From contig JAKGHH010000005.1 of assembly GCA_022828595.1 (NCBI GenBank), positions 67,451,655 to 67,515,654 of the forward strand: a stretch of 64,000 nt of DNA, given 5' to 3'. The notes beneath the pieces are model-generated. The model had not been told where the DNA came from. It searched no databases and saw only the letters and a program-made list of their open reading frames with translations. Positions 1 through 13,367 of the stretch are shown piece after piece. Position 1 is the stretch's first letter. Every line of letters starts with the position of its first letter. The position numbers and the translations under genes are program-made. This DNA is from Nelumbo lutea (taxonomy: Eukaryota; Streptophyta; Magnoliopsida; Proteales; Nelumbonaceae).

Positions 1-1330
1 TTGGTAGATCACTATCTCTTAGTTCAGCGATTTCAACTGTTAACAAATGGCCCCCTTAAGATACTGCTAGTAGGGGTGTATATAAGTTTGTCGGGCCCAT
101 CCTAAACTCAAACTAACCAAGCCCACAATTTTACAAAATTGGACTTGGGCTTAGATTTCCTATCCTTGGGATAGGCCTGGACCCAATGAATTGCAATTAA
201 TATTTGCATCAAGCATGATATTATTATATCTACGACTTGAACTCTTATCATTTGCATAGGAAATCAAAGAAGTAACCATCTAATTCATTACTTTTATATG
301 TATGATAAATATTAAAAACATATTATGTATTATTTACATGACTCGTAGTCTTTTTTTGGTAAGATATGAGCCGTAGTCAAATTGTTTAAATTGTGATCCA
401 TCAAGCATGGTATTTATTGTTGGAAGGCATCAACTTGAAATGATACAATGGTGCAGATGTATGATGTAAGGTAATTAATTAGTCATTCATCCATACAAGA
501 AACAATTTGTATACCATTTTATAATTCTCATGCATTCACATTCACAGTAATTAAGAGGCAAAGAAAATTATTGCTAATACCATTTTAGTCCCTTTGGTTT
601 GATATACCAGAAACAGTGTTTGTGGGATACACCTCCCCTGAATGTGTTTACAGTCACAGCAGGTAAGGGCAGGAAACAGTTGAAATCAAGGGTGCAAATT
701 CCGCTTGGCATTTTACACTGCTTTCGGCTCAGGCCTTGGGGCCTAATTGATTTTGAAAATTAAATAACAGAATGCAATGCTACAAGGCCTTATTATAACA
801 TGCAAGGGTAGATGACTTGAAAATTAAATATTTGTATACATGCCTAATTTTTTTTTTTATATAGATATGGGAAAATTAATTACACTACACACGACGATGG
901 GAAACATAACACAACACATGAGCGAAAAGAAAGAAGATGCCAAATGGTAAATCCGGCTTCACTCAATCCTATAGGGTCAGGTTAGGGTTAAATATATTCG
1001 ATTTAGGGTCGGATTAAGGTTTTGATCCTTCAAGTCTGATTTGTCTGGATAGGTCATAATACCCTGCATATATATAAAGTATTTTTTGAATTTTTTGACT
1101 TCTAACTCTATAATCTTAATGTTTAAGATTTATATACATATTCAGTTTTCTTCGAAAAGTGATACCTTAAAATCTATAAAATAATTTTTTAACTTAAATT
1201 AATAAATTTTATGTCTTCAAAACATGTTTAAAACATGAAATTGAAATGCTACGGGTCAAATCGAGTTCGGGTTGGGGCATTGAAGGGTTGGGTTAGGATT
1301 GAAGCAAAACCCATGCCAAATCCGACCCGT
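1..1330. other. AT-rich intergenic DNA with transposon remnants
   Basis: No gene is visible. The stretch at 73-200 begins with TAGGGGTGTATATAAG and has a GGGCCCATCC-type interior. Around 960-1345 there are several GGGTCGG/GGGTTGGG words, ending in a GGGTCGG-type inverted copy near 1320-1345. Both resemble decayed ends of the TAGGG-starting TIR family that is better preserved at 19562 and 27729. Borders cannot be fixed. Confidence 0.4.
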
Positions 1331-1339
1331 TGATATCCC

Positions 1340-1620
1340 TACTCTCGCCCATTGGCCAGCCAGCTAGCCCCTTTGTTCCCTTCTCAGTGGATGTGGTCAT
1401 TGGTAATCGTAACAGATGTGGGAGAGACCGCAGCGGTCCTTTTGCATTCCTCGGGCATAACCTGCCTGACATCTCCAAGCACGATGTCATCTTACCTTTG
1501 AAAGCATCGATGGTCTTCTTAGAATCCCCTTCTTATTATTATGATTTTATCCATATTAAGATCCTAGCTTGATCAATTTGTGAGCTTCTAAGGCTGCCCT
1601 CATCTCAGCCACTGCATGCT
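1340..1620 (-). pseudogene. Degenerate RNase H-like fragment, probably from a LINE
   Basis: On the minus strand near 1610-1560 one frame reads AVAEMRAALEAHKLIKLG, which matches the 'AE..A...al.la..lG' helix of the plant RNase H domain (RVT_3) found at the 3' end of LINEs. Further along the same strand (about 1470-1340) a frame with stops gives a stretch resembling the terminal part of that domain. The frames are broken and no reverse transcriptase is seen, so this is at most a 5'-truncated, decayed copy. Confidence 0.35.
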
Positions 1621-1640
1621 ATAGTAGAACAGCAACTACT

Positions 1641-4260
1641 TTAATTTGATGAATTCGCCTCTATAATTTCAAGCAATAGTGCATACACTCAAAAGTATAC
1701 ATATTATTAGATTTCTTTTAAGAAAAAGCTTATTTTAATTTCACTAGGGCTGGGGGCCCTTTGATCCATAAGGCTGCGTTTGTTTATGATGTAAATACAA
1801 AATTACACTGGTAGAATTTTATACTGGTCAGGTTTCTGAGTGTGAAAAGCAAACTGGTTTTGTACTCCTTTTACATTCTTGTGTGTTTGGATGATCGATG
1901 TAAAAGATAACATCGCTTAAGCCTTTGATTGTTCAATCCCTTTTTTTTTTTTTTTTTTCATGTCCAAAAAATCTAAAAAGTTGCAGCTGAGATAAATGTT
2001 TTCATTTTCATCGTAGAACAATAACCCCCATTTTTATATGATGAATCGGTATTAAATATTTATAAGAAATTATAAGGGAAAACATGAGAAAGAACAAAGA
2101 GTTTCGTAGGAATTTTAGACGAAATCTGGTAACAAAATAACCCACGGAAAATCAATTTGGGATCGAAATCTGTCTCTGGATCGAAATATGTTGCATCTGT
2201 GACAATAGCTTCGTAAGATTTAGGCTTATAGACTGAGACTTTGGTCTTGGGATTGAAAACGGGAAGTCATGTAGTTGGGAGAACTACCGTTACATCGATG
2301 AAGAGCTGAGAAGAGGTTTTTACATCGATTTTATTTTTATTTTTATGTATTTTTTATATTGAGAAATCGATGTAAAAATCTATCAAAAAACTTGTTTAAA
2401 TCGATATTCGTTTTTATTTTACGCTCCAACCAAACAACTGTAAAACTGAATCAAAGTGTAAAATTACATTTAAATATATTATATTTGGGAGGCAAAGCTT
2501 TATTGTTAAAGATTTTCTTATTTCTACATTTTAAATATATCATAAAATATAAGAAAAGTTAATTAACTTATTGGTACAAATAATTGACATTTTAAGAAAA
2601 TGGGGAACATATATTCTCAGTCATACCACAGGTTTGGCAATCCGAGCTTGTTCCCAAACTAATTCATCCTCTGTATCCTCGTGTATAAATGCTTACTTAA
2701 TTATTTTTTACGTGGGCCAAGACTCAAGACTCAAGAAAGATGCTTAGAGGTGCAGACAAGGTAGGTAGCACAGCTGGTTGGGTTTTGCTTTGGCCAAATG
2801 CCCAATCATACATACACCGCTATGTGTTCGATCGTCGATTTCCGGTTTAAGACTTTAAGTCACGAAACTTTGTATAGACAAAGCGTGAGGAGGAAGACGT
2901 TGCCTATCCAACAACTGTACAGCAGGTTGCTAAGTGCTAACAAATGAACAACTGCAACAAATTATATATATTGAATCAACACGTAGACGTAGAGCTGTCA
3001 ATTTATTTATTTATTTTTTTAAGCTGTCAAATTAAAGTAATAGCTAGGAGGAAGAGCGCGCAGATCCATCATCCATATCGATTCTATTCTCAAGAGTCAA
3101 GTCTAGCTAGCTCAATCCCACGGGCCACGCCCACCATGCATATCTATAATCCCAAATTTATTGAAATACCACTCTAATAAGCTACGTACGGTATTAATTG
3201 GTTGAGAGCAGACGTTGAATCCATATTGCTTGCTTCGACTTTGAGAGGTAGCATTACATTTCATTATTAATTAGTAATCCCTTACTAATACAGCTAGCTA
3301 CGGTAACCTATTCGCAAGTCACGATTCTACTGCCCATTACTTATCAGGGGTGTCAATCCAATGGATCAGGTCTAATTGAATCATTTTGAATCAATTCAAT
3401 TCAACGTCAGGATTGTCTAATTTATTCAAATTCGTTTTAATTTAGATAGGTTTCAACCCAAATTAGTGTATTAGGTTCAGTCCAATCTAATCCATACAAA
3501 TTGATTTTGGACCGGACAACTGGTTACTTAAACTATATCAACAAATTAAACAAATACTAATTCAAGGATGATGTACGTGTACGGTGTACCCGTCGAAACC
3601 AAACCCTTTTGGGATTGGGAGGCCAGGGCTTCAGGGCGGGCTCCACCTCAACGCAGCTACTGGTGTGGCCAGAGGACTTCATGACCAAGGGGTCATGACT
3701 CATGACAGTTGAATTGACCATCCCGCCAATCCCATGCATGACAAGTTGACAACCTCCTCCTTAATTTCTAGTTCAAATCAAGTTTAAACAGGCAAGGCGC
3801 GCTAATTACTCACGGGCTTACCTTGCTTACTGTAATTAATCACGCTTTATAAACCAATAATGCTTTAATTTTTTTTTCTAAGCTCTCACTGCTTTGGTAT
3901 ATCTTTATAATTGTGGTCCAATCCGATCCAAATCCAAATGCATGCTGGCATGGAATTGAATACTGAATACTGATAAAATCCAAGCGTAAGGATTAAGGGC
4001 TAGGGGTCGAGGTTTTCAATTTGCTTGCAAAAGTAGGGCCGCCATTCCACTGGCCCACTGCCACTTTGTAAAATAGGTCAGAAGATAGCTCTGCTGGCTC
4101 CTCTATTAGATTAGATTATTAGCAGATTTGTTCATTCAATTCATACTTACGTGAAGTTGAAGATCGTGCGCCATACTTCAATTCTCAACTTCGCTAGTTG
4201 AAAGGAAACGGCTATCTTGATTCTTGTATGTGTTGACCCTCCATCGGGAAGGATTCATAT
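1641..4260. other. Intergenic DNA upstream of the pectinesterase gene
   Basis: No supported coding region. A stretch beginning GGCTGCGTTTGTTT near 1770 and ending near AACCAAACAAC at about 2440 has the look of a hAT-like non-autonomous element, but the arms are poorly matched. At 3346-3510 an AGGGGTGTCAATCCAATGG start with repeated CAATTCAATT and GGATCAGG words is another remnant of the TAGGG family. Confidence 0.35.
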
Positions 4261-4269
4261 GGCCGGCTT

Positions 4270-4276
4270 TATAATA
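4270..4276 (+). promoter_or_regulatory. Probable TATA box of the pectinesterase gene
   Basis: TATAATA lies 142 bp before the ATG at 4418 and is followed by C/T-rich leader sequence (CTTCCTCATCCTCCTC), which is typical around plant transcription starts. A start near 4300 would give a leader of about 115 nt. Confidence 0.45.
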
Positions 4277-4417
4277 AGCTCTCTGCTACATCTGCTTCCT
4301 CATCCTCCTCAGTGTTCCCTAATTAATTTCCTTCATCATTTTGTCCATCTCCCTGAAATTATTAAAATTTGATGCCCTTCACCTCCTTGGAGACTACAGT
4401 AGTAATTAAAGATCCAC

Positions 4418-6156
4418 ATGGGTGTTGCGACGACAATGGGGTTTCAATTTCAGCCCTGCTTTGTTCTTCTATTTGTTGCCATAGCTTTGACTTCTTTGGT
4501 GGCTACGGCCTCTACAGCCCGTCCCTCCCACATGTCGACTGCTCTTCTCATCAGAGTAGATCAATCGGGTAAAGGTGATTTTAAAACTGTTCAAGATGCT
4601 ATTGATTCAGTGCCATCCAATAACTCGAACGTGGTCTTCATATGGGTCAAACCAGGAACCTACAGGTCTCTTTGTCTTCTTCCTGATGAGCTCAATTAAT
4701 TTGTGTTCAGTGTTCACTGAGTACTGCATGTGTCAAAGAAGGATATAGATGTGTTAAAGCAAATTAAGCGTAAATTATATTTGATGATATATATGCATGA
4801 TGACAACTCCATATGTTATAATTAGTGTAACTTAATTGGATATTTAATTAGTAGTTATTGTATCCTTTCTTTATTATGCATGCTTACAGAGAAAAGGTTG
4901 TGGTGCCGGCCGACAAACCATACATAACATTGAGTGGTTCAAACCCCACTACCACCATAATAACATGGAATGACAGTGGAGTGATATTCCAGTCTCCAAC
5001 GCTCTCTGTATTGGCAACTGATTTTGTAGCACGATATCTCACAATTCAGGTATTCCTCTTTCCATTTTCTAACATTCTAATTAGATGATCCTTCTCCCCA
5101 AAAGATTTCTGAATTTAATCCTTCTTAATTATATTTGAGAACATATAATAAATTAAGTCGATAGTTCCATATAGAAATTTTATTAATTAATTAAATGCAT
5201 GTTTACACAGAACACACATGGTCCGGGCAGCCAAGCGGTTGCGCTGAGGGTATCGGCAGACCGAGCAGCATTCTATGCGTGCAGGATACTGTCTTATCAG
5301 GATACCATCCTCGATGACACAGGGAGACACTATTACAGAAACTGTTACATTGAAGGACAGACCGATTTCATATGTGGAAACGGGGCCTCCCTCTTTGAAG
5401 TAATTAAGCTAATTAAGTCAAGTCTTGTGCATCCCGATCACAATAACTTACTTATTATTAACTCCAATTAATGAATTCTCTACGCGTTTTGATTTAAGTG
5501 GACATGATTTTAAGATGCATGGGTTTGGCTGCAGAAATGCCACCTGCATTCGCTTTCGGAGGGAGCTGGTGCTATCACAGCACAACATAGAGAGTCTCCG
5601 GCAGAAAACACTGGCTTCACCTTCTTGGGTTGCAAGATCACCGGAGTTGGGACTGCCGTCTTAGGAAGGCCATGGGGTGCTTATTCTAGGGTGGTTTTTG
5701 CGCTCAGTTACATATCAAATGTGATATTACCTCAGGGATGGGACAATTGGGGCGACCCAACAAAGCAAAGGTCGTGCTATAACATTCATTCTTGTTAATT
5801 AATTTGATCAATAACTTTTTTTAATGTAGTAATTAAGCCGGGTTTAATTTGTTGGGAACAATATTATTTATTAAGTTCAAGGCTTCAAGCTAACTTACCA
5901 TATACTAATAATTAATTAATTAAACTAACTGCATAGCTTGTATTTGGTTTGCAGCACCGCATATTATGGGGAGTACAGGTGCTATGGAGCAGGGGCCAAT
6001 GTATCAGGAAGAGTCGAATGGTCACACAATCTCTCAAATGCCGAGGCCGCGCCCTTCTTGACCAAAGACATGATCGGTGGTCGAGGATGGCTTAGGCCAT
6101 CGCCTACCCGTTTCCTCGGGAGAGCCTCGACCAAGGCTGTGAACGGAAATATATAA
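4418..6156 (+). CDS. Pectinesterase (pectin methylesterase), type II, secreted
   Basis: Removes methyl esters from wall homogalacturonan. Five exons with GT/AG borders join in frame: 4418-4665, 4890-5049, 5211-5399, 5535-5770, 5955-6156, giving 344 aa. A hydrophobic signal peptide (residues about 13-33) leads straight into the catalytic domain; there is no PMEI pro-region, hence type II. Family motifs are present: GSQAVALR (Gln144), YQDT (Gln166, and Asp167 as general acid), GQTDFICGN (Asp188 as nucleophile), LGRPWG (Arg244, Trp246) and YYGEYRCYG. Spacing of these residues follows the family. The usual GNAA stretch reads GNGA here, a mild change. The first ATG was chosen because it directly precedes the signal peptide; a second Met at residue 7 is also possible. 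It belongs to the plant clade of short pectinesterases such as Arabidopsis PME11/15. No break is visible, so it is probably functional. Confidence 0.93.
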
Positions 6157-8880
6157 CAAATAGCACGTACAGCAGCTATATATACTTTATAAAATATTCT
6201 TTATTTTTTGTCATCTGGATGCGAGAATATGTGGTTACAGTGTTACACATTAATTCATGCATTCATGGTTGTCTTGGCCGTCGACTCAACTTGTTTATAT
6301 CTGCTGTCACTTTCTGTCCATACTTTATTATTTCGTAAAGTGAAAAATTAATTCTTTGGAGTTTGCATTCAATTTTACAAATTACAAATCGATGGGTTTA
6401 ATCAAATTTACCTAAGGAGTACAAATACAAATATATAGAGTCTAAAATAATGTATTTTGTATATATTTATATTCTTTTCAAACTGAACCTTATTACATAA
6501 ACAATTGACCGATGGATAGTGGTGAATGCAACTGTGAATCAATTTGGAATGGAAGGAATACAAGTATAAATATGTAATTTGCACTGTTCATATTTATATT
6601 TGTACTCCTTCCAAATTGATAGATGCGGCCTGGGCTCATGGGCTCTCTATGAGAATGTATTATACCTACCTAGCTACCAATGAGTTGAAGCTTACATCAA
6701 ATCAAAGGTTATTTCAGTCATCAGTTCAAGTAGACAATTAACAATGTAATCTAACTCTCACTTAGGTAATTTCTCTCTCAATCAAATTGTAAGGTCTAAG
6801 TTCTCTTTATTTTGTTAGCTAGAAATTAAATTATTTATTTGGATAAATGCATATATGTAATTATTATTTGAGAAAGTAAGTGCATTTAAATGCAACAAAT
6901 AGTAAAAAATGTAAATAAGTAGAGTGCAAAACCATTAGGATCAGGGTACCCATTGGATTGTCAAGGTGAGCTTTAGGGTTTTTTTTTTTCCGTTTTTCAC
7001 CGAACATCACTTCCACCGTTCAAGGCATGAAGCAAATTTCAGTTCTAAGAAGGAGAAGAAAAGGCTTTGATTTCAGTTTCTTCAGAAACTTGAGGTAAAT
7101 TTCAAAATGATTTCTTCTCCAGTTTCGACATATCTTCTCCATAATCCACTCATTCCTTATCAAAGCTTTCCTACTCAAAGCATTGTCACTCTCTTTTTCC
7201 ATTGTCATTACCCAACCACATTTGTATAGAAGCCCATTTCAACATTTCTTCAAATCTCGAATCTCCATTACATCATCTTCTGGTCTCTAAGAACGGGAAA
7301 GGTGGGTTTTTCCGGCTGCAACACCACCACAGATAGCGGCAACAACGAATTCCAGTATTGCTGAGGTTGACACGGTGATTTAAGGCCAAGCTAAAGGAGA
7401 ATAGGTTTCATACAACATGGAGGATAAAACTTGTCTACTCGATTGATAAAAAATTATTAATTGTTTTTTTATTTTATTTTGAGTATATATAGAAAATATT
7501 TCTTAAAGTACTCCTATGATTTAAGAAATTGACTCACTTGTTTATATAGGTCAAAGTGGGTGGATTAGGATGGGCTGTGACCCACTAACAAATATTTATA
7601 CTAGGTCCCTATTGTGGTTGTGGGACATTAATGGATGGGTTGGTACTCAACCCTCACCCAAAACCCAACCCAACACACCCATTTGCCCAATGAGATCTAA
7701 AATCTAAGTCAATCGATGTTTTTTTCTTGTAAGCCTAATCTAGACTCTAGAGTCATGGTTAATGTAGGAGGATCAAAAATTGGATTTTATGTCAAACTAA
7801 GATGGATAGAACTTGACTAAATCATAGTATGATTTAATTACAACATGTTGGAGAATCGAAATTTTGGGAAGGCGTAAAAGTTGCACTTTTTTGATAAATT
7901 TTGAAAAATTCCCTAAAATTTACTATATGAATTATTAAATTTATAATACTATAACTATGAGTGTTTTGGTTGAATGAATCTTGCCTTGGGGCTTCAGAAA
8001 AATTCCCAAGTTATATAAATCTAATAAATTAATAGCAAATATGACAATGCCTGGAACAAATCTAGTATGTGTTTGGTGCTTATAGAATAAATGTTTGTAT
8101 TTTATTTGATGGTAAAACCGAGAAATATAATGATTGCAATCTTTTATGACAAATAGGCGCCGCTTCAACATAATAGTGAATAAACGTCAAGCCATTTGTG
8201 AAAGCTTCAAAAAACAACTTCTACAAACAGGTGGCATGCATACAAGCCAAAATTCATTTTTTACATTTTAGATGTAAAGAAGAACAAGAAACAGAAAATG
8301 CTAAAATGGCACCTATGTGACATCATCAATAATCGTTTATAAACAGAACCAAACATCCACGGCTAATTTCTACATATGGGACCGAATCAATAGTTAAAAA
8401 CAACAATGGTTTAATTCCCAACCATGGCCTAAATCTCCCGTGCTTAAAAGTTAAAACCATAGGCCTAAGAGATTCAACTTAGAAGTAACTCCATCTATTC
8501 CGTCCCGAAAACATCCGTATTCTTTACTGCACATATCCAACATTTAAGGGATGGAGTAATGTATAAAATAATCATCAAATATGAACCATTCCTATTTCTT
8601 AACGATAAAGCTCATCTGATTTTTGCTGGCATGCAATGTTCCTTACTGCTTAAATCTCTAATATTTTATATATAGTTTATAAATGGGTGCATCTGATCAG
8701 GCTTTCCCGGCCGGTTCCTTTCCAGAATTGGTTTCCCAGCAACTACGCGAATACCTTCCTCTCTAAAGGTCTCTTTCAGTATTTGGTTACAAACCCTTCA
8801 CATCCTTTACCTAATCTCTGTGTCAGCTGCACCTCCTGCTTCCTCCTTTAACAAACTGATGGCCAACTCTAACCTCTTCG
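6157..8880. other. Intergenic region between pectinesterase and laccase
   Basis: No coding region is supported. It holds the hairpin at 6538-6620 and, at about 7550-7700, a stretch with GGGTGGATTAGGATGGGC and ACCCAACCCAAC words, resembling ends of the TAGGG-type TIR elements. The last 300 bp (about 8600-8880) are probably laccase promoter. Confidence 0.4.
6538..6620. repeat. Hairpin repeat with about 32-bp arms
   Basis: The left arm (6538-6574) starts ATCAATTTGGAA and ends TATAAATATG. The right arm (6589-6620) is its inverse with a few changes and one small gap, around the loop TAATTTGCACTGTT. A further copy of the arm, AAGGAGTACAAATACAAAT, lies at about 6413-6431, and a related word (ATTTGTACTGCTTCCAAAT) occurs near 25158. 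This looks like a small foldback MITE or its remnant. Confidence 0.55.
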
Positions 8881-8888
8881 TCTTTAAC

Positions 8889-8895
8889 TATATAA
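8889..8895 (+). promoter_or_regulatory. Probable TATA box of the laccase gene
   Basis: TATATAA lies 89 bp before the ATG at 8978; a start near 8920 would give a leader of about 58 nt. The sequence and spacing fit a plant core promoter. Confidence 0.5.
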
Positions 8896-8977
8896 GCATT
8901 AATTATCGGCCATCAACCTGCATTAATTCATCCACACACCAGACTTGCGCCGGCCGGGGAAATTTTCAGGCAAACCA

Positions 8978-11117
8978 ATGGCGTCAAGAAAGAGCGGTTT
9001 CTATCATTGCAGGTCGCTCTTTCAACTCTTCGTCTTGGTTGGGGTTGCCTCCATCCTTCTTCCTGCAGAAGCCGCCGTGAAAAGGTATCAGTTCGATGTA
9101 AGTGATTTTCCCATATATAGTTGCACTAGTTGTGTGCAATATTGTTCTTCGTCATTGTGTTTTTTACTTGTTATATAATTCGCTTGAGGGTTATCCTCTT
9201 TTCTTCCATTCCCAATTCCCAGGTTCAAGTGAAGAATGTGAGCAGATTATGCCATGCAAAACCCATTGTTACAGTAAATGGGATGTTCCCAGGACCTACC
9301 ATTTATGCCAGGGAGGGCGATCGAGTTCTCGTCAATGTCACCAACTATGCCCAATATAATATGTCTATTCATTGGTAAGCCCTACACAGACATGTATGCA
9401 TGTATATATACATCATTTGATCACTAATTAAGAAGCTGAGGTTTATGGTTTCTCGGTTTCTCCTCTCTAGGCATGGATTGAAACAATTCCGGAATGGCTG
9501 GGCGGATGGACCAGCTTATATAACACAGTGTCCCATCCAAACTGGACAAAGCTACGTTTATGATTTCAATGTAACTGGACAAAGAGGAACTCTGTGGTGG
9601 CATGCACATATCCTTTGGTTAAGGGCGACAGTTTATGGTGCTATTGTCATCATGCCAAAGGAAGGAACCCCGTTTCCATTCCCACAGCCTTATAGTGAAG
9701 TTAATTTACTCTTAGGTGAGTACTCAATAGTACGTAACGAATCATAATGGAAGAACCTCACTTGTCTTCCCATTCTCTACGTACCTTCAATAAGGAAAAT
9801 TTCATTATGATCGAAGTTAGGTATACATATATATATAAACAGTTCTTATTCTTGTAGGAGAATGGTGGAACACCGACGTTGAAGAGGCAGTTAAACAAGG
9901 CAACAAGCTTGGCTTGCCGCCGGTAGAATCAGAAGCGCACACTATCAATGGGAAGCCGGGGCCACTTTTCCCATGCTCGGAGAAGCGTAAGAAAAATTAG
10001 TTGTTTTAGCTAGCTAGCTAGCTAGTTACTCTTGTTTTATATATTTATTATATTTGTTTTAGATACATTCGCAATGGAGGTTGAGCAGGGAAAGAGCTAC
10101 CTACTGAGAATCATCAATTCTGCACTCAATGACGAACTTTTCTTTGGTATTGGTGGTCACAACATGACAGTGGTTGAGATAGATGCAGTTTATACCAAGC
10201 CTTTCAGCACAGAGGCCATACTAATTGCACCAGGCCAGACCACAAACGTTCTAGTTCAAGCCAACCAAGTTCCAGGAAGATATTTCATGGCTGCTAGGCC
10301 TTTCATGGACGCACCAATTCCCGTAGACAACAAAACTGCCACGGCTATACTGCAATACAAAGGCATCCCAAACACCCTTCTCCCAGCTCTTCCTCATTTG
10401 CCTGCACCAAACGACACAGCATTCGCATTGAATTATACCCACAAGCTTAGAAGCCTAAACACTCGAGAGTTCCCCGCCAATGTCCCCCTGAATGTCGATC
10501 GGCATCTTTTCTATACGATTGGTTTGGGTGTAAACCCGTGCCCCACTTGCGCGAATGGAACAGAACTCACTGCTTCCTTGAACAACATCACTTTCGTAAT
10601 GCCCCAAATTGGGCTTCTTCAAGCTCATTATTTCAACATCAAGGGGGTATTTAGGACAGATTTCCCCGATCGTCCTCCCACTCCTTTCAATTATACTGGT
10701 GCTCCACTTACTGCCAACCTTAGAACTTCCTCGGGTACCAGGCTTAGTAGGATTGCCTACAACTCTTCTGTGGAATTAGTGCTTCAAGACACCAATCTTC
10801 TCAGTGTAGAGTCTCATCCCTTTCACCTTCATGGTTACAATTTCTTTGTTGTTGGAACTGGAATTGGGAACTTCGATCCTACAAAAGACCCGGCCAGTTT
10901 TAACTTGGTAGATCCGCCAGAGAGGAATACAGTCGGGGTTTCCACCGGAGGTTGGACTGCTATTCGATTCAAGGCCGATAACCCAGGTGTGTGGTTCATG
11001 CACTGTCATTTGGAGCTCCACACTAGTTGGGGTTTGAAGACGGCTTTCGTCGTAGAGGATGGACCCGGGCCTGACCAATCCATTCTACCTCCACCCAAGG
11101 ATCTGCCTCCGTGCTAG
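8978..11117 (+). CDS. LAC7: Laccase (multicopper oxidase), LAC7-type, secreted
   Basis: Oxidises phenolics such as monolignols in the apoplast while reducing oxygen to water. Exons 8978-9097, 9223-9374, 9471-9715, 9858-9986 and 10063-11117 join in frame to 566 aa, the usual laccase length. There is a signal peptide to about residue 33 ([13 protein letters not shown]), then three cupredoxin domains. All four copper motifs are intact: HWHG (90-93), HAH (135-137), HPFHLHG (467-473) and HCHLELH (529-535), the last followed by a Leu-type axial region. Many N-glycosylation sequons are present (NVT, NMS, NNT, NYT, NSS). Stretches such as FYTIGLG..PCPTC.NGT and [12 protein letters not shown] resemble Arabidopsis LAC7, so I assign that subgroup; the exact ortholog is not certain. 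The methionine at 8978 is the only ATG before the signal peptide in this frame. No break seen. Confidence 0.94.
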
Positions 11118-11295
11118 CTAGCTAGCTGTCAAATATTGTTAATTTAGTAATAACAAGGCTTTATTGTATCCATCATCTCCGGCAGAAGTTGCAGGGAGAT
11201 TCATGGATGATGATAAGTGAAATTGAAGAAAACAAGTTTAAAAAGGGGAGCGAGTCTGTTTAATTTGTTTATTGTTTTGAGTGTCACTCTCGTGT

Positions 11296-11301
11296 AATAA
11301 A
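11296..11301 (+). terminator. Possible polyadenylation signal of laccase
   Basis: AATAAA lies about 180 bp after the laccase stop, following a T/G-rich stretch (GTTTATTGTTTTGAGTGTC). Plant signals are loose, so this is only suggestive. Confidence 0.35.
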
Positions 11302-13367
11302 TTCCACCATCGAAGATGGATTCTTGTGTTTTTTGGTCGATTATTGTTCTACTCTCACTGTCTCACATATATATATGCTCAGTACGCGTAACGCGTGAGG
11401 AAGGCAATTAATGGATCCGATTCCTCATGCGTCAAGGGCATTGGGTTGGATGAAGTTTAAGACAAATTAACCTGGAATTAGATTTATTTATTTTGTTGTT
11501 TACGACCTGGACTAATGGATTTAAATCGATCCTGTTGAGAATGCCTAACCTTACCGAAGGAGTCCTAGGGCCTGTGTTTGATTCATAAGAATAGGGAGGG
11601 GTGGTCTGAAATTGGAAAATTATAATTGCTTGGAACCCTATTACCATTCATTCTTAAATGGTTTTACCCCATTTGTGAAATAAATCCCATTCCACCTTAT
11701 TCTAATTCTCATTTCAATTTCTATATGAATTAAACAGACTATGAGAATAGATAAGGAATTTTGATTCTGATTCCCATTTTAGCGGTAAACCAAACAACCC
11801 TATGCAAACCCTACTAAGGCCTAATTTAAATTCAGTTTTTAAGATGGTTCCAGACAGAGAAGGCAGTGTTCAAGCAAACTATTTTGTTTTAAAAAGCTAC
11901 TTATATATAAGATGGTGCCAACTGGCTCACGTCTCTGGCTGGTTGTAGACGAGACTTCTTGGGAACAAATCCTATTGTCATTAGGATTGGTTTTGGGGGC
12001 TGGGAGCTCATTGGGTAAGAAATCGGCTACCCTGCTTAGTGTTTACTTATACACTCCCTAGTCCCTACGGATTTACCTATTTATTAAAACCTACACTTTA
12101 ATTGGTCTTTTACTAAAATCTCCCTTATAGTGCTTTACTTACTGTTAAACTATGTTAAACCTATAGTTCTTTGCTTAGTTAACCTTTTGGTAGAAAACCG
12201 TTTATATTTTCTTTACCCTAAACTTTACTTGAGGTGAAGGGATGGTCACCTTAAAATTTTATTAATCATTATTAAAAAAATCATTTATATTTATTTCTAT
12301 CTCACATGATTTCATAAAACAAGTGGAGAATGTGAAAAGGCATCAGTCTAGGAATTTTTTTTTACTTTTTCTATACCAAGTTAAAATGTTCAGGGAGGGT
12401 TTGTTTCCTAAAATGTTAATAAGAGAATTATCAGGAATATTTTCAGAATAAATAGCTTTGAGAAATACCCTTTCACATTTTCAACTCGTTTAATTTTAAA
12501 AGGCCATTGGACCATTGGTAGACAGAAATATAAATCAATCTTGGCAACGTGGATTAAGTAAAACAGTTGTAAACTATACCAAATTTGGAAAAACTTTAGC
12601 TGTTGGGGGGCAACGGCATAGGCTGTTGAGAGTTTCTGGAAATGCCACCTTACCATGAAAATGGATAAATTGATAATTACATTTAAATTTATTTTTACTA
12701 AATACCAAAACATGGGCGGTGAACTACCCATAACGTGCTCAATCCAGAAACTGTCTCAACAGCCAATACTGTTGGGCCCCAAAAGCCAAAGTTAATCCAA
12801 GAAATCTGCATTCATCTTTGAGGCATCATAAATTTTGCCTCAGATTATTACTAGTTTTATAAGAACAAAATTTTTATATATATTCATCTAAAACCAGTCA
12901 TGCCTGTAATTAATGCTGGGTTATTTACACCAAGGAACTCGGATTTCCTACACTCAATTTCATATGTGCGGAGGTGCATTTCCAATCAAATTGGGACACC
13001 TCAAGAGTTTGCACAGTATCCTGGCCGCCATTTAAACGGAGTAGTTTGCCCATTATAGGGGGCAATTTTAACAGTGTTGATCTACATTCAATAACTCATG
13101 ACTACTCGCAGCCATTTTCCATTGTCTCGTAAAACTCCATTTTTCTTCATTTTAAAGAGATCGAAGGAAGAAGAATTTGGGACTCCAAACAGAAAGATAT
13201 AACTCTTCTTCGCATCTCTCCAACTCTCCATAAACATCAGATCAGATGAAGAAATTAGAAAATCTTATCGATGGGCATAAATCTATCACCCCAATAAATG
13301 CTAATCTCCACAGATAAAGATATTGCCACAGAAGATGTTCAACAGATACGCTGTACGTTAGGCCGAG
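11302..13367. other. Intergenic DNA after laccase with MITE remnants
   Basis: No gene recognised. At about 11567-11803 a segment opens GGGCCTGTGTTTGATT and closes AACCAAACAACCC, which could be the ends of a hAT-like MITE of about 235 bp without a clear target duplication. Around 12050-12200 words such as TTACTAAAATCTCCCTTATAG match the arms of the inverted-repeat element at 20332-20885 and are probably a decayed relative. Confidence 0.35.
12592..12795. repeat. Foldback element with about 50-bp arms
   Basis: The left arm has AACTTTAGCTGTTGGGG and GGCTGTTGAGA, then GTTTCTGG, ending near 12640. The right arm (about 12744-12795) is the inverse, with a 2-bp gap and scattered changes. A spacer of about 100 bp separates them. 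The structure fits a MITE or foldback element; no target duplication was found. Confidence 0.5.
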
